Shown here one piece after another: positions 51,214 through 59,913 of a DNA stretch of 64,000 nt (its first letter is position 1; each line of letters begins with the position of its first letter). The translations under genes and the position numbers were made by a program. Source of the stretch: Chloracidobacterium sp. (GTDB lineage: Bacteria; Acidobacteriota; Blastocatellia; Chloracidobacteriales; Chloracidobacteriaceae); the NCBI GenBank assembly GCA_025057975.1, contig JANWUV010000001.1:186001-250000 (forward strand), in the 5' to 3' direction. Below the pieces are notes generated by a model that had not been told where the DNA came from, made no database searches, and saw nothing but the letters and a program-made list of their open reading frames with translations.

Positions 51214-53238
51214 ATGCCAGTTACACGAATTGCTATTTTGCTTTCGGGCTGCCTTGTGGCGGCCGGGTCGGTGACAACGCCGGCGCTCCCACAGCAACCA
51301 TCGCCTAAGCCGCGGGCCGAAAAGCCGCATTCGCCGCCGCCTGCGAAGGCGTCACGGGACCAACGGATCAAGGCCTACGAGAAATTCCTGCAGGCGCGGC
51401 GCTACGTCGCCCAAGCAGACCCCCTCAACGCGATTGCCGCCTTCAAGGAAGTGTTGGCGCTTGATCCGAAAGCGGCCGCGGCTCACGTCGAGTTAGGCAA
51501 TCTCTACCTTGAAGCGCGCAACCTGCGAGACGCGGAACAGCATGCCCGGCAAGCAGTCGCCCTCGACCCGGAGGATGCCACAGCGCACTGGTTGCTGGGG
51601 CGGCTGCTTTACAGTCAGGCGCTGGGCGCTACGTTCAACCGTGAGAAGGCCCGCGAAGCTGTCGCCGCGCTTGAGACTGTCGCCAAACTGGATAGCCTCA
51701 ATCTGGATGTGTACCGGCTTCTGGGACGGCTCTACCGCGATTTGAATGAAGTGGACAACGCTCTATCGGCGTACGCCAAGCTGATCGGCGCCAATCAGGG
51801 CGGCCCGGAAGAGTTTGACGCTGCCACGGAGCTGTACTTCCGCAAACGGCGCTACCGTGACGCCGCCAACACGGCGCGTCAAGCCTATGTGCTTAGCGGC
51901 GAAAATCCCCAGTGGGGCTACAGGCTCGCTCAGGCGCTGTTGTACGCGGGGCAAACGGCTGAGGCCATTGAAGTGCTCCGCGAACTGCTCGAAGAAAACG
52001 GCAACAACCTGCGGCTGACGCTGAGCTACGCCGAGGCGCTGATGCGCGGCGGGCGCTATGCCGACGCCGAACAGCAGGTGCAACGGATTTTGTCCGTCCA
52101 CCCCAATCATCCTGAAGCCCTTTCCATCCTGGCGCAGGTGCAGCGCCGCAGCGGCCGGCGCGAAGAAGCCGTCAAAACCCTGCAGCAGGCGCTCGCCGGT
52201 CAGGATGTAACGGAGACGTTGGCTCAGCAGTACGCCCTAGCGGAAACACTGGCTGAACTGGGACGGATAGAGGAAGCCGTCGCCGCTTACGAGTCGGCGC
52301 TGCGCAGCGTCGTCAACCCTGACAACTCTGTAAGCGAAAGCCAGCGCGAGCGCGCTGAACTCATCCTGATGCGGATCGCCGCCACCTACAAAGCCGCTGG
52401 CAGAAACGACAAGGAAATCGCCACCTACGACCGGATGCGGCGCATGCTGGGCGCAGAAAGCGCGCTGGCTGATATGCTGGAGATTGAGTCGCTGCGCAGC
52501 GAGGGAAGACATGAAGAAGCTCTCAAGGCGGCCCGCGCCGCCCGGCGGCGTTTCCCACAGGAGCGGCAGTTTGTCTATCTCGAAGCGCAGGTGCTCTCGC
52601 GGTTAGGGCAGGTTGACCAAGCGTTGAAAGAACTCAAAAAAGTCGCCGAGGAAGTTGACGACGCCGGCGAGATTGCGCAGATGAAGGCGATTATCCTCAG
52701 CGACGCCAACCGGTTTGAGGACGCTGAACAATCGGCGCGGCAGGCGGTGCGCTACGACGAAAAGAACATCGCCTATCTGGTTACGCTGAGTTCGATTCTC
52801 GAACGCCGCAAACAGTACGCTGAGTCAGAGCAACTGTTGCGCACCGTGCTGTCGCTCGACCCGGACAACCCAACGGCGCTCAATAACTTGGGTTATTTCC
52901 TCGCCGAACGCAACGAACGGTTGGACGAGGCGCTGGCGCTGGTGCAGCGGGCGGTCAATATCGAGCCCACCAACAGTTCGTTTCTCGACAGCCTCGGCTG
53001 GGTGTACTTCAAGCAAAACCGGCTGGATTTGGCGAAATACTACATCGAGCAAGCGCTTGGATATGACCGGCGCAACGCGACGCTTAACGACCACCTGGGC
53101 GACGTACTGGAACGGATGGGCGATCTGGAAGGCGCACGGCGGCAATGGAAAATTGCCCGGAGTTTGGCGACCGACCCAGAAGAAATCCACCGCATTGAAG
53201 CCAAGTTGCAGCGTGGGCAAACAGCCGAAACCCAGTAA
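51214..53238 (+). CDS. TPR-repeat lipoprotein
   Basis: A 674-aa protein. The N-terminus MPVTRIAILLSGCLVAAG ends in a lipobox-like LSGC, so it is probably a lipoprotein, although the hydrophobic stretch is short. A Pro-rich linker (residues 25-50) is followed by about 14 TPR units (for example PLNAIAAFKEVLALDPKAAAA, in part, and FEDAEQSARQAVRYDEKNIAY, in part). The last repeats, LNNLGYFLAERNERLDEA and DSLGWVYFKQNRLDLAKYY, resemble those in outer-membrane assembly proteins. The ATG at 51214 has CGGAG 11 nt upstream. It leads a three-gene rightward operon with a LolC/E-like permease. Confidence 0.86.
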   Translation: MPVTRIAILLSGCLVAAGSVTTPALPQQPSPKPRAEKPHSPPPAKASRDQRIKAYEKFLQARRYVAQADPLNAIAAFKEVLALDPKAAAAHVELGNLYLEARNLRDAEQHARQAVALDPEDATAHWLLGRLLYSQALGATFNREKAREAVAALETVAKLDSLNLDVYRLLGRLYRDLNEVDNALSAYAKLIGANQGGPEEFDAATELYFRKRRYRDAANTARQAYVLSGENPQWGYRLAQALLYAGQTAEAIEVLRELLEENGNNLRLTLSYAEALMRGGRYADAEQQVQRILSVHPNHPEALSILAQVQRRSGRREEAVKTLQQALAGQDVTETLAQQYALAETLAELGRIEEAVAAYESALRSVVNPDNSVSESQRERAELILMRIAATYKAAGRNDKEIATYDRMRRMLGAESALADMLEIESLRSEGRHEEALKAARAARRRFPQERQFVYLEAQVLSRLGQVDQALKELKKVAEEVDDAGEIAQMKAIILSDANRFEDAEQSARQAVRYDEKNIAYLVTLSSILERRKQYAESEQLLRTVLSLDPDNPTALNNLGYFLAERNERLDEALALVQRAVNIEPTNSSFLDSLGWVYFKQNRLDLAKYYIEQALGYDRRNATLNDHLGDVLERMGDLEGARRQWKIARSLATDPEEIHRIEAKLQRGQTAETQ

Positions 53239-53259
53239 GCCGGTAGTGGGAAAGGCGGC

Positions 53260-54507
53260 ATGGGCTATGTGTGGTTGATTGCGTGGCGCTACCTCTGGGC
53301 GCGGCGGCGAGCCGCCCTGTCCGTCGCCGCCGGACTGGCGCTTCTGGGGTTGACCGTCGGCGTGTGGGCGCTGACCGTCGCGCTGGCCTTCCAGAGCGGG
53401 ATGGAGGCCGAGCTGCAGGGCAAAATTCTCGCGGGGACGGCGCACCTCAACGTTCTGCGGCGCGGCGGCCGCCCCCTTGACGCCCCTTCCGCCCTCAAGG
53501 CCAGCATCCAGCAAACATCGGGGGTGCGGTCGGCGACGGCGACCACCTACCGGGAAGCCCTCTTGGTCGGTAGTTCACGGACGGCGGCGGCCGTGTTGAA
53601 AGCCATTGATTTGTCGGAACCGCCGGATGCGCTTGAAGTGACGCGCACCCTATGTCCGGGCGTTCGGCTAGCGGATTTGACGCCGACGCGCGGCCCGGAC
53701 GGAACGATTCTCGACGGCGTGATTCTAGGCAAGCGTCTGGCGCAGGAAGCCAAGCTTCGCGTCGGCGATGTCGTCGAAGCGTTGACGCCGCACGGGCGCG
53801 GCGAACTGTCGCCATTTGGCCGCTTGCCGGCCGCCTACCCTCTCCGCGTTGTAGGCTTTTTTGAGTCGGGGTTATATGAATACGACGCCGCTTGGGCCTA
53901 CATTTCGCTGGACGCCGCGCGTCGGCTGACCGGCGATGAAGCGCCGGCGACGGTCATCCAGGTCATGCTCGACGACCCACGTGCGTACCAAGCGGCGGCG
54001 GCGGCTTTGCAGGCGAAACTCGGCGCTGACTACGTGATTGAAGATTGGGCAACCTTGAATCGTACGGCGTTCGCCGCACTGAACCTTCAGCGTCTGGCGT
54101 TCGCCGTCGTCATCAGCTTGGTGATCTTGGTCGCAGCGCTCAACGTCGTCACCACGCTGACGCTCTTGGTCACGGAAAAACGCCGCGACATCGCCATCCT
54201 GCTAGCGCTGGGCGCGACGCCGCGCGCCATCCGGTTGATTTTTCTGGCGCAGGGCTTGGCGTTGGGGCTACTGGGCGTGCTGTGCGGTGGGGCGCTGGGC
54301 GCAGCCACGACGATCGTCTGCGACCGCTACGGGTTGATTCGGCTTGATGAGCGGATTTACTCGATTGCGTCTGTCCCGTTTCGCTTTTCCGCGCTTGATA
54401 CGGCCGTGGTGCTTGGCGTCGCCCTCGGTCTAAGCTTGCTGGCTGCCGTTTATCCTGCCTGGCGTGCAGCGACGCTCAATCCAGCGGAAGGTCTCCGTCA
54501 TGCCTAG
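53260..54507 (+). CDS. LolC/LolE-family ABC permease
   Basis: A 415-aa inner membrane protein with one N-terminal span (VAAGLALLGLTVGVWALTVAL), a periplasmic domain of about 220 residues, and three C-terminal spans within an FtsX/MacB-type permease domain (VVTTLTLLVTEKRRDIAILLALGA, in part). The C-terminal PAWRAATLNPAEGLRHA is characteristic of LolC/E, which lift lipoproteins from the inner membrane for transfer to the outer membrane. The partner ATPase LolD is not in the window. The gene starts 21 nt after the TPR lipoprotein gene and overlaps the HEAT gene by 8 nt. Confidence 0.88.
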   Translation: MGYVWLIAWRYLWARRRAALSVAAGLALLGLTVGVWALTVALAFQSGMEAELQGKILAGTAHLNVLRRGGRPLDAPSALKASIQQTSGVRSATATTYREALLVGSSRTAAAVLKAIDLSEPPDALEVTRTLCPGVRLADLTPTRGPDGTILDGVILGKRLAQEAKLRVGDVVEALTPHGRGELSPFGRLPAAYPLRVVGFFESGLYEYDAAWAYISLDAARRLTGDEAPATVIQVMLDDPRAYQAAAAALQAKLGADYVIEDWATLNRTAFAALNLQRLAFAVVISLVILVAALNVVTTLTLLVTEKRRDIAILLALGATPRAIRLIFLAQGLALGLLGVLCGGALGAATTIVCDRYGLIRLDERIYSIASVPFRFSALDTAVVLGVALGLSLLAAVYPAWRAATLNPAEGLRHA

Positions 54508-57172
54508 CCTAAGAAACCGAATCTGGCTGCTTGCCGGGCTGCTTTGCTGGCTCGTGGGAGCGAGTGCGGCGCAGACGCCGCCGGAACCGCCTGACTGGTT
54601 GAAACGCGCATCCACGTTATCCACTGCGCTGGGCTGCGCGCCAGAACTCAGCGCCGGATTGGACGACCCTCACTGGTATGTTCGAGCTTGCGCTATCCAA
54701 ACGCTTGGACAGAGGCGGTGCGCCGCCACCGTTCCGGCGCTTGTGGCGCGTTTTGACGCTGAAGACTGGGATAACCAAGCGCGGATTATTGTCGCGCTGG
54801 GTGAGATCGGCGCTCCGGCCGGGTTCGCGCTGGTGGCGCGGGTGGCGGAAGGCGAAGCAGGAACGATGCGCCGGCTTGCCCTCGACGCGCTGGGAGGGTT
54901 CGACGCGGCGGCTGTCGAGCCTGTGCTTATCCGCCTCGTTGAGAAAACGCTGACGCCGGACGAAAAGCGCATCGTTGTGCGGTGCATCGCGCGTTTCCAA
55001 TGTCGCGCTCCGGCGGCCAAACTAGCCGAATGGATGGGAAACGACCCGAACCTTGATCGGGAAATTGCGCTAGCGCGGTATCGGACGGGCGACCAGTCAG
55101 CAGGCGAGCGCATCATTGCCGAGTTTACACATTTTGATGCAGCGACTCAGCGCCTCCTGCTGGAGGACTGGGCGCGTCAGCCCGAGCAACGGGCTGCGCC
55201 GGCTCTGGCGGCGGCGCTGCAGTCTGGTTCGGCGGCGGTGCGGTTGGCGACGGCGCGAGCGTGGGCGGCGTATGGGACGCACGCCCCGTTGGCGGAAACG
55301 CTGAATGTCTTGCCAGCGGCCGAAGCCGAAATAGCATCGCTCCTAATCGGAGCTTTGCGGGCGCATCCAGCCGGTGACGTTGCAGAAGCCGTTGTCGAAC
55401 GGCTCAAAACTAATCCGCCGGCGGCGACGCAAACGGTTTATCTCAAGGTCTTACAAGCGCTTGACCGTGATGTGGCAGCGGCGGCGCTCCTTGCAGCGCG
55501 ATCGGCGCATGCGCCGGTTATTGATCAGGCGCTGGAAGCGTTGGGCGTCACGCCGGAGGCGCTGACCGCCCGGCTTGCCGACCCGACACTGACGCCGACG
55601 GCACGGATTGAAATCGCGCTTCAGCTTAGTCAGCTGGGCGACGCAAGAGGCTTTGAAGCGCTGCGGTGGAGCTTCGCCAATGGAAACGGACAGACACGCC
55701 GTGCCGTCGTCGAGGCGTTTGGTCGGCTAGGGGACGCGCGGGCAGCCGAACCGCTTTTTGCAGCGCTGGACGACGCTGACCCTTCTGTTCGGACGACGGC
55801 GGCGGCGACACTGAAGCGGCTTGGCGTGACGCCAGAACGCCTACTGCACGACCTAGATTCCCCAAACGTCGCACGCCGCATCGAGTCATTGCGCCTGCTG
55901 GGACGACTTGGCGACGCCGCCCACGTGCCACAGATTGCGGCGCGGCTGCGTAAGGGCGAACCGCTTGCGGTGCGGTTGGCGGCGGCGGCGGCGTTAGGGC
56001 GGCTTGGGCGGCCGGAAGCGACGGCGGCGTTGACGGCCGCGCTCAATGCCTCTGAGGCGGCCCTACGGATGCGTGTTGTCGCCGCGTTGGGTGAGATCGG
56101 CGGAGAACAGGCGGTCGCCGTACTGCTGCCCCTGTTGCGCGACCGGGACGCCGAACTAGTCGGGGAAACGATACGTGCGCTGACCAAAACAAAGCCGCCG
56201 GCGGCGGTCATGCCGTTGCTGGCGGCCCTGCATCACCCCGATTGGCGAGTGCGGGCGGCGGCGGCGCGAAGCTTCAGCGAATGGCGTGATCCACAAACGC
56301 CGCCGGCGTTGGTCGGCGCGCTCAACGACGCTTCGGCGTTAGTTCGGTTCTATGCGCGGCAAGCGCTGCTACAACAGGGCGCCGCGCCGCACGGCGAACT
56401 GCTGGCGATGCTTGACCGCCGCGAGGCGCGTAGTTGGTACGGGGCGTATGAAGTGCTGCGTCAACTTGCTCCAGAGACGGCGCGTACGGCTTTGTTACAG
56501 CGACTAGAGTCGCCCGAGCCAAGCGTACGCGCTACGGCAGCCGCCTTGTTGCGCGCCTACCGCGACACCGACACGCTCAATGCGCTTTTGCGCCGGCTGG
56601 ACGTGGAGACTCGGTTTCCAGTGCGCTGGTGGTTGACGCGGGCCGTCGCTGAGTTCGGCGAGGCGGCCCGCGAGGCCGTTCTCAAGCGCGCGCGGGCGAA
56701 AAATCCACGCCTGCAAGCCGACGCCCTGCGGGCGCTAGGGATGCTGCCGCCCAACCACGAAAGTCGGGAACTGCTGCGCGCTGCGCTAACGGACCCAGAG
56801 ACGCAGGTGCGGTCGGCCGCTGTAGAAGCGCTGGGACGCGCCGGCGACGTGGAGGCGCTGGCATCGCTGCTGGCGCGACAGGCTGGAGGCTTTACAGTAA
56901 CGCCGGACGAACTGACGGACGCCCTCCTAGCCTGCGGTGAAGCCGGGCGGGCCGTCCTGCGCCAAGCGTTTTCAGTTAGCGACCCCGCCGTCCGCGCCGT
57001 CCTACTTCAGCGACTTGGCGAAGACGGTCACCCTGACGTGCTGCCGTTGCTCCTGAACGCTCTACGCGATCCGTCACCGCTGGTACGGCGGGCGGCGCGG
57101 CAAGGCTTGGCGCGTCAGTCAGATGAGCGTGCGGCGCAAGCGTTGGCCGCGTCGCCGGAGGCGTCCCGCTGA
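54500..57172 (+). CDS. Exported HEAT-repeat protein
   Basis: An 890-aa protein. A signal peptide (residues 1-26, LLAGLLCWLVGASAAQ) is followed by HEAT/PBS-lyase-type repeats along the whole length (AVEPVLIRLVEKTL, AAEPLFAALDDADPSVRTTAA, in part, and AVAVLLPLLRDRDAELV). No catalytic domain is visible. The ATG at 54500 has AAGG 8 nt upstream and overlaps the end of the permease gene. Co-translation with the permease and the TPR lipoprotein suggests a periplasmic scaffold working with them. A perfect 13-bp inverted repeat spans its stop codon. Confidence 0.84.
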   Translation: MPSLRNRIWLLAGLLCWLVGASAAQTPPEPPDWLKRASTLSTALGCAPELSAGLDDPHWYVRACAIQTLGQRRCAATVPALVARFDAEDWDNQARIIVALGEIGAPAGFALVARVAEGEAGTMRRLALDALGGFDAAAVEPVLIRLVEKTLTPDEKRIVVRCIARFQCRAPAAKLAEWMGNDPNLDREIALARYRTGDQSAGERIIAEFTHFDAATQRLLLEDWARQPEQRAAPALAAALQSGSAAVRLATARAWAAYGTHAPLAETLNVLPAAEAEIASLLIGALRAHPAGDVAEAVVERLKTNPPAATQTVYLKVLQALDRDVAAAALLAARSAHAPVIDQALEALGVTPEALTARLADPTLTPTARIEIALQLSQLGDARGFEALRWSFANGNGQTRRAVVEAFGRLGDARAAEPLFAALDDADPSVRTTAAATLKRLGVTPERLLHDLDSPNVARRIESLRLLGRLGDAAHVPQIAARLRKGEPLAVRLAAAAALGRLGRPEATAALTAALNASEAALRMRVVAALGEIGGEQAVAVLLPLLRDRDAELVGETIRALTKTKPPAAVMPLLAALHHPDWRVRAAAARSFSEWRDPQTPPALVGALNDASALVRFYARQALLQQGAAPHGELLAMLDRREARSWYGAYEVLRQLAPETARTALLQRLESPEPSVRATAAALLRAYRDTDTLNALLRRLDVETRFPVRWWLTRAVAEFGEAAREAVLKRARAKNPRLQADALRALGMLPPNHESRELLRAALTDPETQVRSAAVEALGRAGDVEALASLLARQAGGFTVTPDELTDALLACGEAGRAVLRQAFSVSDPAVRAVLLQRLGEDGHPDVLPLLLNALRDPSPLVRRAARQGLARQSDERAAQALAASPEASR

Positions 57173-57183
57173 CGCCTCCGGCG
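57153..57183 (+). terminator. Hairpin across the stop codon of the HEAT gene
   Basis: CGCCGGAGGCGTC (57153-57165) and GACGCCTCCGGCG (57171-57183) with a 5-nt loop. There is no T-run after it, so it may stabilise or pause rather than terminate. Confidence 0.35.
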
Positions 57184-57364
57184 AAGGACAAATGATTCGC
57201 AAACAGCGATGCTAAACGCATGACTCGTCAAGCCGTTGGCCGGTGTGCTACAAAAGAAAAACGCCGTGACGCACGGCCGCCGGTCGCCGTTTGCGTTGCG
57301 TTTCTCACCGGCCGCCGTTTCTGGGCCGCGACATTCCACGTACAACTGGGTGGTTTCTGGTTAT

Positions 57365-57778
57365 ATGCCCCGCGTCGGCGGCGTCATCGTGACACATGGA
57401 CAACTGGCCACCGAGCTGTTGCACGCGGCGGAAATGATCGTCGGCGACATCAGCCACGTGCGGGCTGTTTCGATTGACTGGCATGATGATGTGGATATGG
57501 CGCGGGGCATAATTGAGCGCGCCATCTTGGAGGCCGATCAGGGCAGCGGCGTGGTGCTGCTTACCGACCTGTTCGGCGGCACACCGACTAACCTGGTCAT
57601 GACGTATGCTGGGCCGGTGCAGGTTGAAGTCATTACCGGCGTCAACCTGCCGATGGTCATCAAACTAGCGACTGCACCAACTGACTGGACGGTGCTGGAT
57701 GTGGCGCGCTGCGTCATAGAGCAGGGACGCAAGAGCATCCACTTAGCTAGCGAGCTTGTTCGGATGCGGACAAGCTAG
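57365..57778 (+). CDS. PTS EIIA component, mannose family
   Basis: A 137-aa cytoplasmic phosphocarrier. VGGVIVTHGQLATELL contains the phosphorylated His (His10), and VVLLTDLFGGTPTNLVM is the second family signature. In sugar uptake it passes phosphate to EIIB, but no EIIB, IIC or IID is encoded here. The ATG at 57365 opens the conserved core; a longer GTG-started form is possible. HPr starts 81 nt downstream in the same direction, so a regulatory phosphorelay is the likely setting. Confidence 0.9.
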   Translation: MPRVGGVIVTHGQLATELLHAAEMIVGDISHVRAVSIDWHDDVDMARGIIERAILEADQGSGVVLLTDLFGGTPTNLVMTYAGPVQVEVITGVNLPMVIKLATAPTDWTVLDVARCVIEQGRKSIHLASELVRMRTS

Positions 57779-57859
57779 CGTAGGACATCGCTTGTTTTGG
57801 CCGGCGGAGCCCTCTGCGCCCGGAGGCATCTCGACCGGCCACCCTTGAACAGACGCTCC

Positions 57860-58144
57860 ATGCCGCTGGAACGACTTGTTACCGTCGTTAATCCCCTTGG
57901 CCTGCATGCACGCCCAGCTGCGCGGCTCGTAACGGTCGTTCAGCAGTTTCAGAGTCGCGTATTGATTCGCCGCGCCGACGCCGCCGACTTTGTGGATGCC
58001 AGCAGCCTGCTGAGCGTGATGTTTTTGGCGGCTGTTAAGGGCACTCAGCTTGTCATCCGCGCCGAGGGTGAAGACGAAGCGGCGGCGATTGAGGCCGTCG
58101 CTGCCCTTTTCACCGAGAACAAGGAGTCGTCCCATGTCTTCTAG
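57860..58144 (+). CDS. ptsH: Phosphocarrier protein HPr
   Basis: A 94-aa phosphocarrier that accepts phosphate from EI and hands it to EIIA. VVNPLGLHARPAARLV carries the active His (His17 here). The regulatory Ser region reads VDASSLLSVMFLAA, with Ser present at the place targeted by HPr kinase. The kinase itself is not seen in the window. The gene overlaps ptsI by 11 nt, and the ptsI Shine-Dalgarno lies within its coding region. Confidence 0.93.
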   Translation: MPLERLVTVVNPLGLHARPAARLVTVVQQFQSRVLIRRADAADFVDASSLLSVMFLAAVKGTQLVIRAEGEDEAAAIEAVAALFTENKESSHVF

Positions 58145-59873
58145 TCCGCTGACTGACGCGGAACTCTGCTTCAAAGCGTCGCCGGCTTCCCCCGGCGTCG
58201 GCTTTGGGCAAGTTGTGCGTCTAGCGCCACAGAGCCGGCCGCCGTTGTTTATCAATGTCCTGCCGCATCGTGTCACATTGGAAATTACGCGCGTCAAACA
58301 GGCGATGCAGCGCGCGCGTTGCCACCTAGAGGCGGTCAAACAGCACTTTCGGGAACAAGCTGGTCAAAATTCGGCGCACTTGCTTGACCCCTACATTCTC
58401 ATGCTCGATGACGCAGTTCTGACGCAGGCGATTGAAGACAACATCCGGCGACACCGCGTCAACGCTGAATGGGCTGTCAAGCGCGCTGTTGAGTCATTGT
58501 TGGCAAACTTTGACCGTACGGAAGACGACTACCTTCGCCAGCGACGTGACGATATTCAGGACATCGGGCAGCGACTGATCAGTATCCTTTCCGGTCAACC
58601 GCTGCAGGTTCCAGTCTTGGAGTCGCCTTCCATCATCTTCGCCGACGACATTTCACCGACGATGTTGGCGGAGCTGAACACGACAAATCTGAGCGGTCTC
58701 GTCACTGACGCCGGAGGCGTCATGACGCATGCCGCTATTATTGCGCGCAGTTTAGGCATTCCAGCCGTCTTCGGCGCGCGTGAGGCGCTCGACCATGCCG
58801 CAGAGGGCGTCCCGTGTATCGTGGACGGTTCGCAGGGTGAGGTTATTCTCCGTCCCCGGCGCACGACGCAGACGGTTTACTTGGGACGCCGCGCCGCTGG
58901 GCAACGACTTCGCCGTGATAGGCTGACGGCGGCGCGCCTCCCAGCTGTCACCCGTGACGGCGTCGCCTGCCACCTGCTGGCCAACATTGAGATTCAGTCC
59001 GAACTGCCAGCCCTAGAACGCTGCGGCGCGCAAAGCGTTGGGCTTTTCCGGTCGGAGTTTATTGTTCCTAGCGACGCCGAAGCTCTCCCAGACGAGGACA
59101 TGCAATGTGCGGTGTACCAAGCCGTCATTCAAGCTTCACCAGATAGAACGGCGACGATTCGGACCTTTGATTTCAGTAGCGACACTTTACCCGCGCCGCT
59201 GCGCGTCGCCGAGCCCAACCCGGCGCTGGGGTGGCATGGCGTCCGGTGGTGGCTGGCCCACGAAGCGGTCGCCAGAACGCAACTGCGGGCGATAGTGCGC
59301 GCCGCCGAAGTCGGGCGGGTGCGGATTTTGCTCCCGCGCGTGACCTGTCTTAGCGAACTGCGCATGGCGCGGCGGCGGCTCGATGAAGCTTGTCAGGCGG
59401 TTGCGCCGTCTAGCGCAGCGGCCGGGCGGATTGAACTCGGCGCAATGATTGAAACGCCGGCCGCTGTCCTGATTGCCGACCGTTTAGCGCGTGAAAGCGA
59501 TTTTCTCTCAATTGGCAGCAATGATCTTGTCCAGTACCTGCTGGCCGCCGACCGTGGCAATGAACGGGTTGGCTACTTGCAGCAGCCGCTGCACCCAGCC
59601 GTTCTATCGAGCTTGAACATCGTCGTTGCGGCGGCCCGGGCGGCGAACAAGTCGTTGACAATGTGCGGGGAAATGGCGGCACAGCCGCTGTGTGCGCTGG
59701 CATTGCTGGGCTTGGGCATTCGTCGGTTCAGTTTGTCACCGGCGGCGCTGCCCGGATTCAAAACCACGCTGCGCCGGCTCTCGATTCGGGACGCGGAACG
59801 ATTCATCGCGCAAGCTCTGACGCTTGACACGGCGCAGGAGATTGAAGCCTGCGCCACAACCTACTTGACGTAA
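58134..59873 (+). CDS. ptsI: PTS enzyme I (variant)
   Basis: A 579-aa enzyme that takes phosphate from phosphoenolpyruvate and passes it to HPr. It has the phospho-His in GGVMTHAAIIARSLGIP (His199), PEP-binding Arg in GLFRSEF (Arg306) and IRTFDF (Arg343), IGSNDLVQYLLAADRGN and the catalytic Cys in TMCGEMAA (Cys511). The segment that is usually GGDK after the second Arg is SSDT (348-351), so a commonly conserved Lys is Thr. AAGGAG lies 7 nt before the ATG at 58134. With EIIA(Man) and HPr but no permease, it probably drives regulation rather than transport. Confidence 0.92.
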   Translation: MSSSPLTDAELCFKASPASPGVGFGQVVRLAPQSRPPLFINVLPHRVTLEITRVKQAMQRARCHLEAVKQHFREQAGQNSAHLLDPYILMLDDAVLTQAIEDNIRRHRVNAEWAVKRAVESLLANFDRTEDDYLRQRRDDIQDIGQRLISILSGQPLQVPVLESPSIIFADDISPTMLAELNTTNLSGLVTDAGGVMTHAAIIARSLGIPAVFGAREALDHAAEGVPCIVDGSQGEVILRPRRTTQTVYLGRRAAGQRLRRDRLTAARLPAVTRDGVACHLLANIEIQSELPALERCGAQSVGLFRSEFIVPSDAEALPDEDMQCAVYQAVIQASPDRTATIRTFDFSSDTLPAPLRVAEPNPALGWHGVRWWLAHEAVARTQLRAIVRAAEVGRVRILLPRVTCLSELRMARRRLDEACQAVAPSSAAAGRIELGAMIETPAAVLIADRLARESDFLSIGSNDLVQYLLAADRGNERVGYLQQPLHPAVLSSLNIVVAAARAANKSLTMCGEMAAQPLCALALLGLGIRRFSLSPAALPGFKTTLRRLSIRDAERFIAQALTLDTAQEIEACATTYLT

Positions 59874-59913
59874 GCGCAGTGTCCGGGTAGCGCAAAGGAA
59901 GCCCGCCGTTCCA

